The position numbers were made by a program, and so were the translations under genes. Of a DNA stretch of 14,353 bases, positions 8,682-14,353 are shown piece by piece. Source of the stretch: Darksidea phi (Eukaryota > Ascomycota > Dothideomycetes > Pleosporales > Lentitheciaceae); the NCBI GenBank assembly GCA_030770425.1, contig JASJFT010000436.1, positions 1 to 14,353 of the forward strand. The letters are read 5' to 3'. The notes beneath the pieces are model-generated. The model worked only from the letters and a program-made list of their open reading frames with translations. It made no database searches and had not been told where the DNA came from. The first letter of the stretch is position 1. Each line of letters begins with the position of its first letter.

Positions 8682-10906
8682 TTTCTTTACTTACTTATCC
8701 CCCTTTATTAGAGTTTAACTCTTTTCTAACCCTCCTCTTCTTTAGTTATACTAGTTTTAGATCCTACTATAAAATATACTCTTTCTTAGACTTATATACT
8801 AATTATTTTAAGTTAATTATAGTCTCTATAATAGATTACTATTATATATTAGACTACTAGTCTCCTTCTTTTATAACTATATCTCTACCTCTCTTATTCT
8901 CTTCTATTAATAACTTAATAGATTATGGAACGACTAGTTTAGATATAGATACTAAGATAGGTCCTTTAACTACTAAGATTATAATACTAGATAATATTAG
9001 ATCGATTTAGATTAAGCTCCCTCTTAATAATAATAAGTAGAAGGATAAAGATCGTACTACTTTAAATAAACCTAACCTTCTAAGTATAAAGAACTAGACT
9101 CTCCTACGTATAGAAGCCTTAGCTTAAAATTCTCTTCTAGATAAGATAATTACTAAGAATAACTAGTAAATGTTTAATAAACTTATACTATATTTTAATA
9201 TCTCTCTAGCTACCTTAAAGTATATACTTAGTTATTACGAGGAACTTAAGTAGTACTATAATATCTTCTCTTAAGTACGAGCTATACTAGACTATAAGAA
9301 GAGTAATATAGATAATAATAGCTTAAAATCGTAATTATAGCTATAGATAATTATTAAAGCTATTAAGTTTAATTATTAAGTTAATAACCTCTAGTACTAT
9401 ATAAGCCTAATAGAAGTTAGTTATTAAGGATACGATTACGTCTAACTCTATACCTAGCTATATTCTAATTTATATATACTTCTCTTTATATAGAAGTTAG
9501 CTTTATTCTATAATAATAGAATTAACTCTAACTTATTCTTAAATCGCGTTAACGCTATAGTAAAATAGAATAATAAGTAGCTAATAGCCCGGTTAAAAGA
9601 GAGTAATAAGTTATAATATATAAAAGTAGATAACTACTAACTAATTAAAGCCCCTAATATTAAGTAGACCGCGAAAGATATAAGATAATTCTAAAAGATA
9701 GACTAGACTAGAGAGACTATAATATAAAGTAGGACTAGATTAGAAGAGAGTAAGAGTATAACTAGCGACGAGGTTCTTATTACTAACCTAGAAGACTTAG
9801 AAGCTATTCTTCCCGTTATTAAGAAGAAGAAGGGGATAGAGCTAGAACCCCTAACTATTAAAGTAATAGATTAGATTAAGGGTACCGCTCCGAGCTAGAC
9901 TAACTAGATAGTAGAAATTAATATATATTCTATTTAAGCTTAAAAGTAGAAGATCTTTTTTAAGTATAAATATTTACTACTAGCTTATACTATAGACCTA
10001 TATAATTCTAGAGCTACTTAATTTAAGAATAGTATTATATATAGGTCTTAATATATATAGAACGTCCTAGACTTTAAAGTAACTAATTAGTATAATAATA
10101 GCGCTAATAGTATCTCGTTTAATCTTAGTTATTAGGAAGAGTAATAAGCTAAAGTTAAAGAAGCTACCCTACTAGTTAACTTTACTACTAATCCCGTTAT
10201 ATTATCTACGAATCTAGCGAACTACTCTATAATATAGGGCTTAGTATCTAGAAATATTATACTAGTTAAGCGCGAAGTCGTCGTAAATAAGTAGATTATT
10301 AACTAGGTAAAAGTCTAATTATAGAAGTAGAGTAGAAGGTCCTTAAAAAAGGTACGAATTAAAAGATTTTAAGGTATAGTAGCTCTAACGTTAACTATAG
10401 ATCTAGAGAAGATCTTAGACTACGTTATAATATCTAAAGATAAATAAGGTCTACTTTAATCTATCTTAGCTAGTAAGAAATACGAAGGTATAAGCTTATT
10501 CCTATTTAATAATACTAATATAAAGGGCCCTAGTAACGATCTATAATTTATCGATTCTAACTAGAAGAACTTTTAGAAGGTAGAGAAAAAAGTAAATATA
10601 TTACTAAATAACCCTACGTACTAGCTTATAAACTACTAATTATCGTTAAACTAGCTTAAGATAAAGTAAAGGACTAACCCTTATCTATTAGAATAAGAAG
10701 GTAACCTATTATTATAGTAGTAAACTACTAGTACAGCTAAGCTATACGAGCGTCGAAAGCTATTTAAGAAGAATAAGAAGTAATTATAAGAGGGGCTTTT
10801 ATATAATTAGATTAGTATTAGTAAAATAAATACTATACTAGCTATTTATATAGCCGTAAGTACCTTCTACCTAGGTAAAGGGGGGGACCTTAGAAAAGAG
10901 TAGATT
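8654..10906. mobile_element. 2.25-kb inverted-repeat element with a single long frame
   Basis: The left end (TCTACTTTTTTCTAACTCCTCCCCCC, 8654-8679) and right end (G run 10880-10886, CCTTAGAAAAGAGTAGATT to 10906) are inverted repeats of about 28 bases with a few mismatches. A second, weaker arm-like motif (AACTCTTTTCTAACCCTCC) lies just inside at about 8718-8736. One plus-strand ghost frame (8831-10884) fills the interior. This is the expected architecture of an autonomous DNA transposon, but the encoded protein is not one I recognise and the unit abuts its neighbours, so target duplications cannot be checked. Confidence 0.5.
8831..10884 (+). pseudogene. ~680-codon RIP-degraded frame of the 2.25-kb unit, unknown
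   Basis: One frame (codons at 8831, 8834...) stays open apart from TAG/TAA over the whole unit. The start is inferred at 8831, where ATA is a likely former ATG. Features seen: a Thr/Leu/Asp-rich N terminus (SLDIDTKIGPLTT near 8936); hydrophobic, Tyr-rich segments at about 9170-9500; a long acidic-basic linker at about 9730-9860 (SDEVLITNLEDLEAILPVI then KKKKG); a segment LTIDLEKILDYVIISKDK near 10395; and a basic tail (YERRKLFKKNKK) at about 10740-10782. The last codons enter the right inverted arm. By position it is the candidate transposase or accessory protein of this element, but I see no DDE/DDD triad, RNase-H-like fold signature or zinc knuckle that survives RIP. Confidence 0.5.
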
Positions 10907-10937
10907 TTTAAATAATCTACTCTTTCCTAAGACCCCC
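10880..10937. repeat. palindrome 3: hairpin with G/C-run ends
   Basis: The left arm (7 G at 10880-10886, CCTTAGAAAAGAGTAGATT) and right arm (AATCTACTCTTTCCTAAG, CCCCC, from 10914) are separated by about 7 bases. It ends the 2.25-kb unit and begins the next one, whose right end I could not find. Confidence 0.85.
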
Positions 10938-11101
10938 TCTTCCTCCTCTCTCTTACTTCCTAATTTTCTATTCTTTTCTAGTCCCTTCTCTTTTTCTATT
11001 AGCTTATAGTTTAGTATACTAATATATATTAGTACGTAAATAAGAGAAAGATCTAAAATTAGAAGCTTAGAAATACCGAAGACTAGAATAGTCTTACTAA
11101 G
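10938..11101. other. C/T-rich leader before the next frame
   Basis: The sequence inside the right-type arm is first C/T-rich (10938-11008), as at the start of the 2.25-kb unit, and then AT-rich. No RIP-surviving promoter motif can be named. Confidence 0.35.
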
Positions 11102-13406
11102 ATACTAACGTCTAAACTCTTAATATAAGTTACTTAATTCTACCTTCTTTACTAGACTATTACTAACGTTTATACTTTTTCTTCTTATCTTATACTATTT
11201 ATCTACGGAGGTAATAAGTAGAATTACTAAAATATACTACCTAGAGTTTAATAGATTATTAAGATACTTATAAATAACTACTCTATATTTTAGGGCGATA
11301 ATAAGCTCGTCTCCTAGTAGATTATCCTAATAAGTTATAATACTCTTTAGACTAGAAATAGACTTTATACCTTCTATAAATATCTCCTTAAGAAGGGAAA
11401 TATTAACTAAAAGATAATTAAAGAGAATAGTTAGAAATATATAGTTAATAAGAATAGGAAACTAATATATCTATTTAATCTTAGTAGTTACTTTTAAGTA
11501 GGTATACTTAATAAGTACTAATATACGAAGAATTTCTAGGTATATTTATCTTTTACTATTTAGTTCTTAGAATTACCCTAGGTTCTATTAGTTATAGCGA
11601 CGCCTATTCTATAGAGATTTAATAATTTTAGGGGTTTATTATTATTTATCTAAAACCTAGATAATAATTAAGAGGCTAAGAGAATAATTAATTTAAATAC
11701 TCTTAATAATCCCTATAAGCTTAATACGGCGACTAGTTACCTTTTATAGTTAGAGTAGATTCGATTCTACTATATCTATATTATATTTTAAAGATTTATT
11801 ACTAACTTCTTTAGTTTCGCCGAGATTAGAAGATATATTATACTAATCTAGACCGTTTATATAATTCGACGTAACTATACCTTAGAGTATATAGTTTATT
11901 CTAATAGAAGAATATATTATATCGATAATTTAATACTATAATCTACTATATTATAAGTTCGTCTTAAGAATAATCTCTTCTTCTAGACTATTTATAACTA
12001 GGTTATACCTTATTATATTTATACTCTTTACGACTCCGATAATAGAAATAGGGATACTAAGTAGTTATTTATTAATAATCGTAGTACTTAAATTCTTAAC
12101 CTTCTTAGTATTTACCTACTATTTTACTTTATCGATAATATATATTATATCTATATCCTAAATAAGAATAGTCTAGTAAATAAGAGGAGTAAGTATATAT
12201 AGTAAAAGAAGAATTTATATATTACTAAGTATAAAGCTCTCTTTAAGAGGAAAGATACGAAGGATTTTCTAGTAAAGTTACTTAAGAATATTAAGACGAT
12301 AGTAGAGTAAGATAGTAATAATAAGATTATTAAAGAGTAGGAAGATATTAATAATATATATATAGTAGAGATAGTTAATTAGTTTATCTCTATATCTATC
12401 TAACTTTAAGTCCTTCTTATAGCTATATACTCCTAAGTAGAAGAGTTAGATAAAAAGACCTTAATATTTACCTAGTCGCCTTAGGAATAGATATTTCTAA
12501 TTATTATTCTTTAAGTATTAAAGGTAGAGACTAAGTCTATTATATCGACTACTATAATAAAAGCTAAGATAGATATTATTATCTATTTTAACGTACCGCT
12601 TTAGTATTATATAAGTCTAACTAGGATTAATATATAAATAGAAGAAGTTAAGACTCTTATATTAAGCTACTATATAAATACTAAACTAAATCTTTATAAT
12701 ATATACTATTTTATATATATATTCTTCTAGTTACTATTATATTCTATTTATATATAGTATTATAATAGAATTATATAATTTAATTAATACTATCCTTATT
12801 TTATTCTAATCTACTACGTTGAAAATACCTTTAATATATATTAGATATCGGGTTATACCTTTAATATATTAGTAGAAATAGTAGTACTCCTATATAATTA
12901 ATCTACTAACGATAAGAAGAAAGAAGAGAATATAGATAATTAGGTATACTTTAGTTTAGCGGATCTTAGTACTTTCTACGTATATAAGAATTATATTTAG
13001 AATATTAATAATACTAATTTTCTACCTAAGATAAAGGAGAAGGGTATTAAGCTAGATAAGAATAATATAATACTATATATTATAAATCTCTACTTAAACT
13101 ATATAGTTACGGTAATAGAAATAAAAGATAGTAGAGTCTAGCTTTAAAAGGATAAGATAGTCTTTATCTTATATAAAGACTTATTATTAAGTACCTATAC
13201 TACCCTATAGAAGCCGGTATTTAAGTATCCGCTTATATATAATACTAAAGATATAAATAAAACTAACTTTAAATATATTAAGTAATAAAAGATAAGAGTA
13301 AGTAATATATTATTAACGATACTAGAGGATAAGAAGAGAAGTATAGCGTCGTCGCTACTAAGTACTCTAATATAGGGCTTTAAATAGAGAATATAGAGAT
13401 AAGGTT
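11102..13406 (+). pseudogene. ~765-codon RIP-degraded frame, unknown
   Basis: A plus-strand frame (codons at 11102, 11105...) can be followed without an indel to about 13400. It is interrupted only by TAG/TAA, more densely before 11400. Readable parts include FSFAEIRRYIILI (about 11810-11850), a basic charged stretch KALFKRKDTKDFLVKLLKNI (about 12230-12290), KEEN and YFSLADLSTFYVYKNYI (about 12920-13000), FLPKIKEKGIKLDKNNI (about 13020-13070) and a C-terminal LEDKKRSIASSLLSTLI (about 13322-13373). The first codons follow an inverted arm by about 170 bases, similar to the 8831 frame, which suggests it is the gene of a further element of the same family or a partner gene. I recognise no family, and the exact start and stop are uncertain. 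Confidence 0.48.
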
Positions 13407-13417
13407 AAAAAAAAAAA
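13407..13417 (+). repeat. 11-base A run after the 11102-13406 frame
   Basis: The longest homopolymer in the window sits right after the frame's C terminus. It could be a decayed inverted arm (compare GATTAAAAAAGAGTAGATT), a poly(A) tail of a reverse-transcribed copy, or chance. None can be shown. Confidence 0.4.
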
Positions 13418-13575
13418 TTAGGATTTTATAACTCTAAGTTATTAAATAAGTATTCCTAATAGATATATTATAATCTATTTTATTATATCTATCGTAGTAG
13501 TAGAGATATATAATCGAAAAGGTAGATATACTAGTACCTAGTATCTATATTCGGAAAGGCTTCCTAAGCGAGGCC
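13418..13575. other. short spacer with small inverted repeats
   Basis: There is no frame. Small dyads are visible: TAGATATATTATAATCTA around 13459-13476 with TATATCTA downstream, and GATATACTAG / CTAGTATCTA around 13525-13548. The spacer leads directly into the satellite. Confidence 0.45.
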
Positions 13576-14142
13576 GCTAACTAAATTAGAGTTTTTTCGG
13601 AATATCGTAGCGCGCTATATTAAAAGCTAGGTTCCGTATAAAGTAAGTCTTATAAGGTAGAATAATAGTATAGGAAGCTATCTATACTCGTTCGATATAC
13701 TTATTACTATATAGTAGTAATATATAGATAGGTTTATCGTCGTTATTAAAGGAGGATATACTAACCGAATTAGGGTTTTTTCGGAATATCGTAGCGTACT
13801 ATATTATAAGCTAGTCTTCGTATAAAGTAAGCCCTATAAGGTAAAATAATAGTATAGGAAGCTATCTATACTCGCTTAATATACTTATTACTATATAGTA
13901 GTAATATATAGATAGAACTATCGTCGTTATCGAAGAAGAATACGCTAACCGAATTAGGGTTTTTTCGGAATATCGTAGTATACTATATTAAAAGCTAGGT
14001 TCCGTATAAAGCGAGTTCTATAAGGTAGAATAATAGTATAGGAAGCTATCTATACTTATTTAATATACTTATTACTATATAGTAGTAATATATAGATAGG
14101 ATTATTATCGTCGAAGGGAGGATATATTAATCGAACTAGGGA
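13576..14142 (+). repeat. 184-bp satellite, three tandem copies plus a truncated fourth
   Basis: Copies begin at 13576, 13760 and 13944 with (G/A)CTAAC(T/C)(A/G)AATTAG(A/G)G, followed by TTTTTTCGGAATATCGTAG. The period is exactly 184 both times. A fourth start at 14128 (TTAATCGAACTAGGG) diverges after about 15 bases. Each copy holds a dyad: ATTACTA-TATAG-TAGTAAT (13703-13721 in copy 1), nested in CTATCTATA / TATAGATAG (13678-13686 and 13723-13731). Differences between copies are mostly transitions. No coding is evident. Sequence upstream of 13576 is only weakly similar, so the array may start at about 13565. Confidence 0.93.
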
Positions 14143-14233
14143 AAAAGATATCGTACTAATACTATTTCTAAATACTCGTAGGCTATAGTCTATTATAAGA
14201 TAGTTTATACTAATACCCTTTTAAATAGTACTA
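14143..14233. other. unassigned AT-rich stretch
   Basis: Begins at a junction where the truncated fourth satellite copy (AGGGAAAAAGATATCGTA) changes to unrelated AT-rich sequence. I see no gene. Confidence 0.4.
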
Positions 14234-14293
14234 ATACCTTTTTTATCTAATCGATACCTTTTTTATCTAATCGACGTATTTTTTATCTAATCT
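14234..14293 (+). repeat. 20-bp tandem repeat, three copies
   Basis: The unit ATACCTTTTTTATCTAATCG is identical at 14234-14253 and 14254-14273. A diverged third copy (ACGTATTTTTTATCTAATCT) occupies 14274-14293. Flanks on both sides are T-rich. Confidence 0.9.
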
Positions 14294-14353
14294 ATTTTTT
14301 TAATATTTTAGTATATATTATATATTTAAATACTTCTAAGTATACGTAAAGGG

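Larger units (their letters stand above)
1..14353. other. RIP-saturated AT-rich block
   Basis: The whole window lacks CpA and TpG almost completely while keeping CpG and being flooded with TpA. The only CA/TG sites I found are near 520, 1731, 1830, 1967, 2092, 5296, 6396, 7694, 8578, 8926, 9171, 10734 and 12820. This two-strand pattern is the known product of fungal repeat-induced point mutation. It is not what simple AT bias or CpG deamination gives. No boundary to normal-composition DNA is visible, so the block extends past both ends. Every frame listed below is a non-functional relic, and in-frame stops are almost all TAG or TAA (from CAG, CAA, TGG). Confidence 0.93.

Noticed and set aside
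8926..8928. ATG at 8925 as a start codon (also the ATG at 9170)
   Set aside because: The 8925 ATG is out of phase with the long 8831-10884 frame, and the 9170 ATG lies well inside it. Both TG sites are better explained by CpG-to-TpG changes, so neither was used as a start.
13401..13420. Left-type inverted arm closing the 11102-13406 unit
   Set aside because: GGTTAAAAAAAAAAATTAGGA resembles the arms only in its A run. The diagnostic GAGTAGAT core is missing.
13576..14293. CRISPR-like or telomeric repeat array
   Set aside because: The 184-bp and 20-bp repeats are contiguous tandem units with no unique spacers, and neither resembles TTAGGG-type telomere sequence.
1..14353. Mitochondrial or naturally AT-rich (for example apicomplexan) genome
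   Set aside because: Plain AT bias does not erase CpA/TpG while leaving CpG common. The pattern is specific to RIP, and the pol relic is a nuclear chromovirus.
1..14353. tRNA, rRNA or other structured RNA genes
   Set aside because: I found no conserved tRNA T-loop (GGTTCRA) or rRNA segments. The near-absence of CA/TG rules out intact copies of most known RNA genes here.

Overview
This window looks like a decayed, transposon-derived AT-rich block from a filamentous ascomycete (Pezizomycotina). The main evidence is the dinucleotide pattern. CpA and its complement TpG are almost absent on both strands: by eye I find only about 13 such sites in 14.35 kb, where many hundreds would be expected. 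CpG is still common and TpA is hugely over-represented. This is the footprint of repeat-induced point mutation (RIP: CpA to TpA, TpG to TpA in duplicated DNA), here run essentially to completion. No intact gene is present. What remains are 'ghost' reading frames in which Gln and Trp codons became TAG/TAA, His and Cys became Tyr, Ala became Val and Thr became Ile, while the frame itself is preserved.

Layout. 1-2270 (+): the 3' part of a Ty3/gypsy chromovirus pol (end of reverse transcriptase, RNase H, integrase, C-terminal chromodomain), readable in one frame without indels. 2209-3360: the 3' region of that element, with a possible antisense accessory frame, a low-complexity patch and an AT-rich tail. 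3362-6634 (+): a very long (~1,090-codon) ghost frame of unknown family. 6691-10937: a mosaic bounded by a family of near-identical inverted arms (core AAAAGAGTAGAT / ATCTACTCTTTT with G/C runs), three pairs of which abut as palindromes at 6691-6756, 8626-8681 and 10880-10937. Between the arms lie a 1.3-kb unit holding 149-bp direct repeats around a minus-strand ghost frame (6885-7655), a 250-bp non-coding MITE-like unit, and a 2.25-kb unit filled by one ~680-codon ghost frame (8831-10884). 11102-13406 (+): another ~765-codon ghost frame starting just inside an inverted arm. 13576-14142: three copies of a 184-bp satellite with an internal dyad. 14234-14293: three copies of a 20-bp repeat.

How the parts relate. 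The arms alternate in the order expected for inverted-repeat elements inserted end to end, with each large unit carrying one frame. The best reading is a nest of at least two transposon classes: one retrotransposon that can be identified, and a terminal-inverted-repeat family whose encoded proteins I do not recognise. All were duplicated enough to be mutated by RIP and are now presumably heterochromatic. The few surviving TpG/CpA sites seem to be later CpG deaminations rather than sites RIP missed. Protein-level statements rest on mentally reversing C-to-T and G-to-A changes and are inference.
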